DNA of 64,000 bases from Lactuca virosa (Eukaryota > Streptophyta > Magnoliopsida > Asterales > Asteraceae), in contig CAKMRJ010005523.1 of the NCBI GenBank assembly GCA_928212115.1, forward strand, positions 106,812,833 through 106,876,832, read 5' to 3'. The position numbers and the translations under genes were made by a program. Shown piece by piece: positions 22,735-32,273 of the stretch. The first letter of the stretch is position 1, and every line of letters starts with the position of its first letter. The notes under the pieces are model-generated. The model searched no databases. It had not been told where the DNA came from and worked only from the letters and a program-made list of their open reading frames with translations.

Positions 22735-24252
22735 GTGGTATCAGAGCCTAAGCTTGTTTGTTTGATACTTGATGCAAAATTGTGAAAAAACTCAGTTTTT
22801 CTGCACTCCGCAACATGAACTCGCCGAGTCCATGGGGGACTCGACAAGTCCATGAGTAAACTCATCCTACTCGTCGAGTAGGTTCATGCACTCGACGAGT
22901 AGGAGCCCCAGAATGTAGTTTTTCGAGTTTTTGCTGCTGGAAATGGACTAGAAACATTACCCTAAACTGTTTTGGTGTTATAAAACTTGTTTTAGATGGT
23001 GTAATGGTTATGCTAATCCATTTTCAATAGCTATTATCAAATTTCAAGTTTTATATGGTTAATTTTATGATTCTTGAAATTGTTGATATGCATGTTCATG
23101 AACTTATGAGTTTAGAAGATCATAGGAATTATTTGTAACTTGCTTGTTAGTTTAATTCTTGATCATTATGTGTTTTAATGGAATCCATAATTTGTCCTCA
23201 AGTTATGGATTACCAAAAGTCACACTTTTAAAGACCATTAAAGAATCACATAGGTTACATAAATTGAAAAGTCACTCATTTTATTAAACCATTAACTCAT
23301 AAGTTATGAAATGAAAAGTTTTTTAAAGTTACAAAACTTGCCCTTAAGTTTTGGAACATGTAAAGTCACTTTAAAAACATTAGTTCCAACCCCTAGAATT
23401 TTAAAAGTTAAAATTCAACCCTTATACTTTATAATATTATAAGTTTAATAATAATTATATATGTATAAGAAAAAGTCGTTTTACTGTTAGTAGGCCTCAT
23501 TCACGAAGCCGGTCTATAAGGGGGTATAAGGTTGCTGCCTATAAAATGACAGCTTAATGGGTGTCCACTCTCACCCACCTCTTCCTTGATCGGTGGAGGG
23601 TCATTAGCCGAACGGGTAAGACAAGGACTTTAAATCTTCATTAAAAGTGTGATGAATATAAAGTAACTAAATGTTTTTATAAATTCCCAATCTTAGTTAC
23701 TTTAGGAAAATGTGAATAAGGTGCTAACACATGAAATTACACTTTGCACTTTGATTAAGTCGTTAGTGGAGCGTGTGTGGTTAACCGGCACACTAACCTG
23801 GACTTAACAAGGTAGGCAAAGGGTAACTTAATATTTATCATAGTATTGATGGAGCGCGTGTGGTTAACCAGCACATCGATCGAGGGGTAAATATTAAGGG
23901 TACCAAGTAATTTGCATGGTTACTTCACACCTTGTTTTGTGATCCTCGGCATCCCAGTCACAAAACCTGAAAGGCACAATCGAGATTGAAACATGTCATT
24001 GAAAAGTTCAATGAATCTCAAAGAATCTAGGAGTTTCAAAACCAATTAAAACCTAATAATTATTTCGTTTTTCATGGTGGAAATTGGTGAATCGTCATTC
24101 ACCTACCTTCAAATATTTTATAGCTTGGATTACGACATCCCTCTTCTAAGTTATAAAATATTGTGTTGGGTCCTAGCCTTAATATTACATTTGGGTGTTT
24201 TATTAAGGAATATCTTTATATCTAATCAAAACTTGTCTTTCTTTCTTTTCAG
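22735..24252 (+). other. Leader of copia element B with PBS, palindromes, hairpins and predicted intron
   Basis: The PBS TGGTATCAGAGC (22736-22747) is complementary to the 3' end of initiator tRNA-Met. Four near-palindromes of the ACTCGTCGAGT type are at 22818-22900. Two hairpins with the same loop (GGAGCGNGTGTGGTTAACC) are at 23761-23797 (stem GTTAGTG/CACTAAC) and 23845-23880 (stem ATTGATG/CATCGAT). The leader ends TTTCTTTTCAG exactly before the gag ATG. With the donor in the LTR this makes a predicted intron of 1684 bp (22569-24252) that would remove PBS, palindromes and hairpins from the spliced RNA. A CTAAT branch-like motif is near 24220. Confidence 0.65.
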
Positions 24253-25588
24253 ATGTCTTCCAACAATGCTGCTTCTGGCTCAAACCCTACCGACTCCGTC
24301 TCTCTCATGAACCTTTGTAGGAGAGTCATCTTTGATGGATCCAACTTTATGGATTGGATCAGGAACATCAGGATGGTCACTCGGTATGAGAACAAAGAAT
24401 ATGTTCTCGACAAGGAGCTTAAGGAACCGGAGCCATCTGCTACTCCTGAGGAGATCGCTGAATATGAGGCACATGAAAGAGATGCTACCAAAGTGGCATG
24501 CATCATGTTGGCCACTATGACAGCTGAGCTCCAAATGTCCTATGAGGACTACTATCCTTTTGAGATGCACCAGGATTTGATTGACCGCTACCATCAGAGT
24601 GCTCGTCAAGAGCGATATGAAATCATCTCCTCCATGATAACAACCCGGATGAAGGATGGTGAACCCATCACGGGCCACATGCAGAGAATGCAAAGGTATG
24701 TGGACGGTTTGCTGAAACTGAATGTGAACTTCCCCGAGGAGTTAGCAATATACATCATTTTGCACTCCTTACCTTCGTGTTATGATCAATTCCGTATGCC
24801 CTACCACATGAACAAGGAGGAAGTTACACTTAGCAAACTTCAAGGACTCTTGAAGACCGCAGAAACTGGTCTTAAGAGTAAATCGGTTGTTACTACTCCT
24901 ACTCCTACCGCGGCCCCTGTCTTGGCAATCGAGCAAGGCAAAGGAAAGAAGAGGAAGAGCCCTTCGAAGGGTACCAAGGGAAAGTCTCTTGATGGATCCT
25001 CTTCAAGTGGAACCAAGAAAGGTTTCGTCACTCCTTCTGCTAACCCTGAAGAAGCGGAATGCTTCTATTGCCATGAAAAGTCACACTGGAAGCGAAACTG
25101 CCCACAGTACCAACAAGATGTGAAGGATGGGAAAGTTAAACCCAACCATGCAGGTATATACACTATATTGTCTAATAATTCACCCCATTCTAATTATTGG
25201 GTCCTTGATACTGGTTGTGGTATTCACATATGTACTGATTTGCAGGGACTAAGAAGAAGTGAGAATGTGGAGCATGGGAAGATAAACTTGATCATGGGGA
25301 ATATGAAAGCTTCACCTGCCACCAAGATTGGAGTTTATTCTTTGTTGCTAAGTAGTGGATTAGTATTAGATTTGAATAAATGTTGTTACTCATTTGAAAT
25401 GGCGAGAAATATTATTTCCTTTCATGGTTTGTACAAACAAGGTTTTACCTTTTCATTTGATAATGATAATGGTGGTATTAATGCTTTCTTTAATAATGTA
25501 TTTAATTTTAAAGTATTACCTTGTGATGGTGTATATGGAACTGTATCGGTTGTTGATAACCTAGGAAATAATGTATTGTGTATCGATT
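24253..25588 (+). pseudogene. Copia gag and protease of B, cut by element H
   Basis: An open frame of 445 codons from ATG 24253 to the H insertion. Residues 1-60 hold the N-terminal motif LMNLCRRVIFDGSNF and RNIRMVTRYENKEYVL. About 80-220 is the UBN2-type gag region (MTAELQMSYEDYYPFEMHQD). A basic, Ser-rich linker follows, then a zinc knuckle CFYCHEKSHWKRNC from residue 270 (CX2CX4HX4C) and the protease active site Asp319-Thr-Gly in WVLDTGCGIHI. It is the best-preserved gag here, with no stop before the insertion. Gag forms the particle that packages the RNA and the protease matures the polyprotein; integrase and reverse transcriptase continue after 31230. Confidence 0.9.
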
Positions 25589-26924
25589 TGTGACAACCCG
25601 AAAATTTTTGCCTTGCAAGTCCAGTCAATCAATCCAATCAAAATGTCAGACTTGTTTCTGCTATCTTTTAGCTTTGTTAAGGGTCTGTTTGAGTGTTCTA
25701 AGCCTAGTACATCCAAAGAATGTGTGTTAGGAAGTATCTGCTTGAGTTCACTGTACATGATTCAAGCCATAAACTCCATCACATGGAGTTTACGGCCGCA
25801 AACAAGGAGTTTACGGCCGTAAACTCTTGCCAGCCGTGAAGTCATGCCCTTAAGTATCATATTCCTTCACTTTTCTTCATTCTTACACTTTCACCTCAAG
25901 AACACTTGAATTCTCTCTCAAGTATCATAAGAATCTTCATCTTGATCTTCAAAAATTGTAAGTGATTCATCCATCCTTCTTGTTATTCCTTCTTGGCCTT
26001 GTAAGCATCTCTTGATTCATCCATGAAATCACCTCTTTTGGTTAGATCTTCAAGATCATCAACTTTCACCAAGAACACCAAGAACACACACTTGTTCTTG
26101 GTGGCCGAAAACACCCTTTTAAAGCTTCTAAATCGTGAGTATTCCTTCCATACACTTGCTACCTAGTAGAATCATTAGCCTAAATACCTGGAACAAACGA
26201 TTTGAGGGTGATCTCCAGGAGTTTACGGCCGTAAACTCCCTTGGCCGTAAACACCCTAGGCCGTAAATCCTTTGGCCGTAAACACCCTAGACCGTAAACA
26301 TCATGGCCGTAAACACCTAGGTGTGGCCGTAAACCTACTTAATACAATCACATGTGATTGTAACACTTAGTTTTAAGTGCTTCTTAGTCCCTAAGGGTGT
26401 TTCCTTACATGTTAGTTGCTTTAAACACTAAATTCATGCCATTATATATCATTTAGGACTCGTTTGTAGCTCGGGAATTTATTCATGGAACTTCTCATCC
26501 TTACGCACATATTCGATTGAATCACCCACATAAGGTGAGTTCATACCCCTATAATCAATCTTTTAAATGTTTTAAATGCTTTTAAGGGGGAGAACACAAG
26601 TTGAAAACAATGATAATTGTGTAAATGTTTTGTGATAAACATCATTTTAAGGATTTCTTACGTGTTATTAAGTGATCAAATCATTGCAAAAACTCTTTTA
26701 AAAGTTATGTTACTTTATGGTTCATAAAACTCCATTTTTAAAGTGAAATCATAACTTAGTAGATAAATGAGTCTTTATTTCAAGGTAGTAACAATTCAAA
26801 CAAACATACTAGTAAACTAAACTAGAAACTTAACAGTGAAAGGTTTAATCCATTTTATTAAACCAGTACAACTTAAAGGACCTTAAGTGGTTAATTCTAT
26901 AATACCTTAGTTTACACATCAATG

Positions 26925-26925
<1 letters not shown>

Positions 26926-27009
<84 letters not shown>
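26926..27009. repeat. (TA)n microsatellite in the LTR of H
   Basis: Interrupted TA run immediately before stem-loop 1. Confidence 0.95.
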
Positions 27010-27010
<1 letters not shown>

Positions 27011-27012
<2 letters not shown>

Positions 27013-27122
27013 ATATCCGACAGATAGTTAGATGTGTGCTTTCCGCCTTACTTTCCTGTTCCTTTCTTGTTGGGTTGTGGGCTTAGGGCAGATTCACACA
27101 ATTAACTATCTGTTCGATATTA
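27011..27122. repeat. Stem-loop cassette 1 of element H
   Basis: Left arm 27011-27038 pairs with right arm 27095-27122 over about 28 bp (core ACAGATAGTTA against TAACTATCTGT) with few mismatches. The loop (27041-27090) carries the conserved blocks TTCCGCC, a CCTGTTCCTT-type block, GGTTGTGGG and TAGGGCAG. Confidence 0.8.
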
Positions 27123-27290
27123 GATTATATATAGCTAGTATAAACTAAGTGATTGTAGAAGGAACTATTGTGGTTACCATTTTTACTATAAGAATTAAGA
27201 GTTTTCTTAAGAATGTTTTCATAAATAAATTTCATATTAAGGAACATTACAATAACTCCGTGAGTACCAAATGAATGCACCAGAGTTATA

Positions 27291-27411
27291 TATAGTAAAA
27301 ATCTAACAAACAACGGGATGTGTGACTTCCGCCTCATTCCCTGTTCCTTGTTTGGTTGTGGGTTTAGGGCAGATTCACACAATCGATTGTTTGTTTGATC
27401 TGTATTCTATA
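27291..27411. repeat. Stem-loop cassette 2 of element H
   Basis: The left arm contains AACAAACAA and GGGATGTGTGA; the right arm contains TCACACAATCG and TTGTTTGTT, and pairing extends outward through TATAGTAAA/TATTCTATA. The loop (27327-27371) has TTCCGCC, CCTGTTCCTTGTTTGGTTG and TTTAGGGCAG. The stem sequence differs from cassette 1 but stays self-complementary. Confidence 0.8.
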
Positions 27412-28393
27412 TAATTTATATTCATTTAGTACTCATAGAAAGGATTGTAGAATCGTTTTTACTTATTTTCATTATATCAGAAGATATAGGATCTTCTGGA
27501 GGAACATGCGAACTTTTCTAAAAGAGCTTTCAACTTACTGATACATCACTAAAATACTTATGAACTCACCAGCATAAATGATGATCTACTCTTTCAAAAT
27601 AACTTGTATTCTCAGGTAACTTGTAGACAGGTACGCGTGCTGGGATTCAGAAGATGGAGCATAGTAGCTTCATGTCTTGTTTTGTTATTTACTTTTGTAG
27701 TATATCTTATGTGATCCACATACTTTGTAAACACTTTCTTTCTAATGAAATGGTTGTTTGTTACTTTGATTACTATGATGCATGTCTTGTGATACTAAAC
27801 ATGACGTCCTTCGCCCCCAAACGTTTCCGCCATTCCGGTTTGGGGTTGTGGCAGATTAGTATCAGAGGATTGTTTATAGTGAACTAAGTATATCAACCGA
27901 TAAAAAGATATACAACTATAAATACAATGGGGCCGAAGTGCTCTGGATAATAATATATTTTAAATATATAACAATACCTTATAAAAGTATACATACATTC
28001 TTATACATATATACATACTAGAACAAGTATCACAAGAAGAACAGAACATAAGTATTTAAAGGTTGAACACTGCGGTCAAACCTAGACAGTTATGTAATCA
28101 TAGATAGGATCAATATAGCCTGATCAACTATATTCATTCGAGATGTGACCGACATGTGTTTGGGAGTGATGTGGTGTTGCAACAGCCTTAAAACTTACCT
28201 AACTCTATTCAAGGGATTTCTAAATTAGTACACAAAGTTAAAATACTATGGGAGTAATTTATGATACTACAAAACAACAAGTTAAAACATATCAAGTTCA
28301 ATACATTAAAATATTATAGGAGTATTTTAGGCACTATAAACAACTTAGGTGAGAACTTAAAAGATCCTTCTGGTAGGTCTATGATTCCGGAGT

Positions 28394-28545
28394 GTATACT
28401 TCCAAGGTTTTATATAATTGAGATTTTATAGACTTAGAATTTGTGATATGTGCTTCACTACCTGTTCCTTGTTTGGTTGTGGTTTTGGAGTAGGATCACT
28501 TATTCAAAGGTCTATTTAATCTTAAATTATATACAACCTGTATAC
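28394..28545. repeat. Stem-loop cassette 3 of element H
   Basis: Outer pairing GTATAC/GTATAC and TATATAATTGAGATTTTATA against TATTTAATCTTAAATTATAT, inner pairing near AGACTT/GGTCTA. The loop (about 28452-28494) has CCTGTTCCTTGTTTGGTTG; the TTCCGCC block is reduced to GCTTCAC. It lies in the internal region between the PBS and the gag-like frame. Confidence 0.7.
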
Positions 28546-29092
28546 ATTGCGCAATTATAGGACATGGAAAGGATCACCCCATAATGTTACACTTAAACTC
28601 ATGAATTCTTTAAACATTTCCATTCTTGCACGACAAACCCAGTTAGATGTAACCACTTCTTCATAGCGGTCAGTAGAAGAGTCAAGGAGAAACAAGAGCA
28701 GGTTCATGAGAAGTTTTCTGAGAAGGATCAGCCAGAGAAATTAAAACGTCCTATGCATCACACTAATAAATAATAACCTTAATTGACTTAGTAAGTTAGT
28801 GAATACACTACTCACATTGTGTGTTAAGATTATTACTTTTCATGCAACCAGTAACAGATATTCAGTTCACAGAAATTCATTCGAGGATAACCACTTCTGA
28901 TTCATGAAGTTTATTTTATATATAGACTTCCATTATGAATTATTTTCCAGAATCCTATGAAAGTCAGAACCAGATACACTAGGAAACGAGGATAAATTAG
29001 TTCAAATATCAATCGTACAATACCCACTTCTACTTACTATCATGGACATATCTCATAAATGTTGACAAAAAACATTGAGAGTAGTCCAAATT

Positions 29093-29806
29093 ATGTCTTC
29101 ACCAGGAGGAAACCAACCAACAGGCGACGCACCAATTCTGCAGATAGACTCCGCTACATTTCAGGCTGCAGTCACAGCTGCTGTGACAGCTGTCATGGCA
29201 CATTTCAATGCTAATAACGCCAGCGGAAGCGAAAGGGGTGTCGGTCATGCTAATCGCAGTAACAGTCAAGGGAACCATCGAGTGTCTGTTGACAAGGACA
29301 CCCCATAACATAAACCTAAGAACAAGAAACGAAAGAAAAAGGGGAAAAAGTCGACTCAAGGTTCTAACAAGAGACGACAGCCTGTGACTACCCCTACGGT
29401 CACAACAAAAGTCACAACATCTAGCATTTCATCTGCCACTACAACCCCCGTCAAACGATATGCTGGAAATCTCCCAAAGTGCAACAAATGCAACTACCAC
29501 CACAACGGAGCTTGCCGAGAGATGCAATGTACCAATTGCAGCAGGAAGGGGCACACTGCCCGTTTCTGCAGAGCGTCGGCACAGCCAATCTCCCAAGTAA
29601 AACAGGTTTGTTTCAAGTGCAGCGAATCTGGACACTTCAAGAAAGACTGCCCAACAGAGAGAAATGACGAAGGAGTTTGCTTCTACAGAACTCCGATTCA
29701 GCATATCACTTCAACCACCGATGCTAGTATAGTTCAAGTATGCCATGTTAGTGGTGAAATGGGACATTCCAAGAAAGACTGCCCAACAGAGAGAGGTGAC
29801 GGATGA
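29093..29806 (+). pseudogene. Gag-like frame of element H with three zinc knuckles
   Basis: Starting at ATG 29093, the N-terminus (MSSPGGNQPTGD, then ATFQAAVTAAVTAVMAHFN) resembles the Ala-rich start of gypsy gag. An in-frame TAA is at 29306-29308, followed in the same frame by a Lys/Arg-rich stretch. Zinc-binding segments follow: CNKCNYHHNGAC with CTNCSRKGHTARFC, then CFKCSESGHFKKDC, then a decayed CHVSGEMGHSKKDC that lacks its second cysteine. The retrotransposon-gag capsid core that normally separates N-terminus and knuckles (roughly 200 residues) is absent. It is probably a remnant of a gag shortened by internal deletion; possible RNA-binding function is only inference. Confidence 0.7.
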
Positions 29807-30023
29807 GAAGGAGAAATCTAACGACTTGACATAAAGGAGTAACGAAGGACCCCTCTTTTGAGATTTTGGTACGTCTCCTAAATAAAATTACTTTAAAATT
29901 TAATTTATATTTATATAAGATTAAAACTTAGGGAAAAAATTTAAAAGTAATTATAATAACTCATTCATCTGAAACAAGTCACACCATTCACAAGAGAACT
30001 AAAGATCCATTCAGGGAAGCTAT

Positions 30024-30189
30024 GCTGGCCTAGTATATACATCAGGGTTGTGCATAAGTAAGATTTTGCAGACTTAGAGTGAGTGATTCCGCCTTAATTC
30101 CCGTTCCTTGTCTGGTTGTGGATTTAGGGCAGAGTTACTCAGTCGACCGTCTTACTCATCTTAATTATACATAACTTGTATACGCCAGG
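30024..30189. repeat. Stem-loop cassette 4 of element H
   Basis: Left arm (CTGGCCTAGTATATAC, GGGTTGTGCATAAGTAAGAT, CAGACTTAGAGTGAGT) pairs imperfectly with the right arm (ACTCAGTCGACCGTCT, ATCTTAATTATACATAAC, GTATACGCCAGG). The loop (30087-30131) has TTCCGCC, CGTTCCTTGTCTGGTTGTGG and TTTAGGGCAG. Confidence 0.75.
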
Positions 30190-30720
30190 CGATCATAGAG
30201 GTACCGAAGAGGATCGAAACATGAAGTACTGGCAGTAGTTATCAAAACACTTGCACTATTAGTACCCGCTCATCACGGTACGATTTGTGGCAGTGGTAAT
30301 ATCAAGGAGAAAACAGAAAGCACTAGAACGTTTACACAGAGTACATTGTCGAACACACTCGGGATACACCATCGAATAACAAACGTTCCTTACAAATCGG
30401 CTTAACATTTGTTCAGTAAAGAGTCCATTACTATCATTCGTCATGAATTGGAGTGGTCCTCACCATACTAAGTTCATAAGTTTCCATCGCCTTGACCGTC
30501 AAATTCACGAAACCTTCGTCATTCGTAACGACAGTCCGATCCAGACTTCGGAATCGTCTACCTCGTATTCTAAACCCCGAAGTACTCATGCGAAGAGTAC
30601 TTTGCCCTCCGAAGCCTTGCCACCGTATACTCAGCAGACCTTCCCGAAATACCACTCATTCAACAGATCAAGTTCAAGCACAGAGGCTAAGGACGAATAC
30701 AGCCCACCTATCACTATTAA

Positions 30721-30873
30721 GTGTATACACAAGAGTGGTATATAATTATGATTATGCAGATTTAGTATGTGTATTTCCGCCCTATCTCCTGTTCCTTGTC
30801 TGGTTGTGGACCTGGGGCAGAGTTGCACATCCGACCGTCTTAATAATCTTAATTATATACGACTTGTATACAC
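30721..30873. repeat. Stem-loop cassette 5 of element H
   Basis: The left arm starts GTGTATAC and contains GTATATAATTATGATTAT; the right arm contains AATAATCTTAATTATATAC and ends GTATACAC. The loop (about 30775-30820) has TTCCGCCC, CCTGTTCCTTGTCTGGTTG and TGGGGCAG. It lies just before the part that matches the end of the 5' LTR. Confidence 0.8.
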
Positions 30874-30910
30874 GAGGTAATGATAGATGGACCAGGTATC
30901 AATCCTATCA

Positions 30911-31225
30911 TGGATACATCACTAAAATACTTATGAACTCACTAGCTTAAATGTTGATCTACTCTTTCAAAATAACTTGTATTCTCAGGTAACTAGTAGA
31001 CAGGTACGCGTGCTGGGATTCAGAAGATGGAGCATAGTAGCTTCATGTCTTGTTTTGTTATTTACTTTTGTAGTCTATCTTATGTGATCCACATACTTTG
31101 TAAACACTTTCTTTCTAATGAAATGGTTGTTTGTTACTTTGATTACTATGATGCATGTCTTGTGATACTAAACATGACGTCCTCCGCCCCGAACGTTTTC
31201 GCCGTTCCGGTTTGGGGGTGTGACA
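30911..31225 (+). repeat. 3' terminal repeat of element H (partial LTR)
   Basis: Matches 27539-27853 from GATACATCACTAAAATAC to the TGACA terminus. The roughly 1.95 kb that precede this in the 5' LTR have no counterpart here. The copies are otherwise nearly identical. Confidence 0.75.
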
Positions 31226-31230
31226 CGATT

Positions 31231-32273
31231 CTTCCACTAGCTTGGGTAAAGCATCTTTATGGCATTGTCGTCTTGGACATGTAAGCAAGAAACGCATAGG
31301 CCAAATCCAAAAGGTTGGAGTCTTGGAGTCGTTTGACCTAAAGTCAGATGATAGTTGAGAATCTTGTTTGCTTGGGAAAATGACAAAGTCACCCTTCACT
31401 AGCACTTGTGCTAGGGGTGAGGGTTTGTTGGACCTCATACACACTGATGTGTGTGGACCCTTCAGAACCGCCACAAGAGATGCTAACCGCTTCTATGTGA
31501 CTTTTACTGATGATTTTAGTAGATATGGATATGTCTACTTAATCAAACATAAGTCAGAGACCTCTGAAAGATTCAAAGAGTTCAAGCAGGAAGTGGAGAA
31601 TCAGTTGGGCAGGGAACATTAAGATGCTACGATCTGATCGAGGTGGTGAGTATCTTAGTACAGAGTTCCTTGACTATCTTAAGGAATGTGGGATTATCTC
31701 ACAATTGACACCTCCCAGGACACCACCGCTTAATGGTGTGGCTGAGAGGCGCAATCGAACCTTGTTGGATATGGTTCGTTCCATGATGAATCGAGCTTCG
31801 CTACCAATCTCATTTTGGGGGCATGCCTTAGAGACTGCCGCCCATATTCTTAATCTAGTCCCTACAAAGAAGGTTGCCAAAACACCTCATGAGGTGTGGA
31901 CTGGAAAAGTTCCCAATCTGGACCACCTCAAGATTTGGGGTTGCGAGGCTTTTGTGAGGCGCGAGTCTCACGATAAGCTCGAACCTCGAAGTAAGTGGTG
32001 TATTTTCATCGGCTATCCACAGAGATCCTTTGGTTACCTCTTCTACAGACCTAGTGATAATGTGGTCTTTGTAGCAAGGAGAGGAGTCTTTCGCGAGAGA
32101 GAATTCATGAGCCAAGGAAACAGTGGGAGGAAAATTGACCTTGAAGAAATTCAAGAGTCAAGTGGTGACGGAACCTCAAACCCTAGCAATCAACCTGAGG
32201 AGGAAACTCCTGTTGATCTGACAAAAGAGTCTGTACCTCTGAGGCGTTCCACGAGGGTTAGGAATGCACATAA
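31231..32273 (+). pseudogene. Copia integrase of B (between H and solo LTR I)
   Basis: Resumes the polyprotein cut at 25588. The GAG-pre-integrase segment reads RIGQIQKVGVLESFDL with CLLGKMTKSPF and has TGA at 31356 in place of a cysteine codon. The integrase core has all three acidic residues: LIHTDVCGPF, MLRSDRGGEY and NGVAERRNR. One extra base near 31618 shifts the frame just before MLRSD. The frame then stays open through FWGHALETAAHILNLVPTKK and ARRGVF to the insertion point of solo LTR I. Integrase would join the DNA copy to the genome; this copy is inactive because of the shift. Confidence 0.88.

Larger units (their letters stand above)
25589..27853 (+). repeat. 5' LTR of element H
   Basis: About 2.27 kb, TGTGACAACC to GGGTTGTGGCA. 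It contains perfect palindromes with core GTTTACGGCCGTAAAC at 25807-25826 and 26218-26239, followed by a series of half-sites (GGCCGTAAAC, 26240-26340). It also contains a (TA)n run (about 26926-27009) and stem-loops 1 and 2. The 3' boundary is set by the match of its last part with 30911-31225 and by the PBS-like sequence after it. Confidence 0.7.
25589..31225 (+). mobile_element. Non-autonomous Ty3/gypsy-type element H with internal stem-loops
   Basis: 5637 bp from TGTGACAACCCG to GGGGGTGTGACA with a perfect duplication CGATT (25584-25588, 31226-31230). The 5' LTR is about 25589-27853, followed by a decayed PBS (TTAGTATCAGAGG at 27856). The only coding trace is a gag-like frame (29093-29806); no protease, reverse transcriptase or integrase is present. 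The 3' end matches only the last 315 bp of the 5' LTR. Five long stem-loops with a common loop sequence are spread from 27011 to 30873. It is best described as a LARD-like derivative of a gypsy element. Confidence 0.85.

Noticed and set aside
22736..22748. tRNA-like 12-mer TGGTATCAGAGC considered as part of a tRNA gene
   Set aside because: Only the primer-binding site; no A or B box or cloverleaf around it. The same holds at 37421, 43766, 57771 and 9851.
23400..23640. Leader segment GGTCTATAAGGGG with CCGAACGGGTA, considered as an independent conserved RNA gene
   Set aside because: It occurs only in copia leaders of this group, at the same position in each; treated as part of the leader.
24280..24693. 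Minus-strand frames opposite copia gag (also 55706-56191 plus, 6528-6908 plus)
   Set aside because: Shadow of the conserved gag frame, present wherever gag is intact, no independent support.
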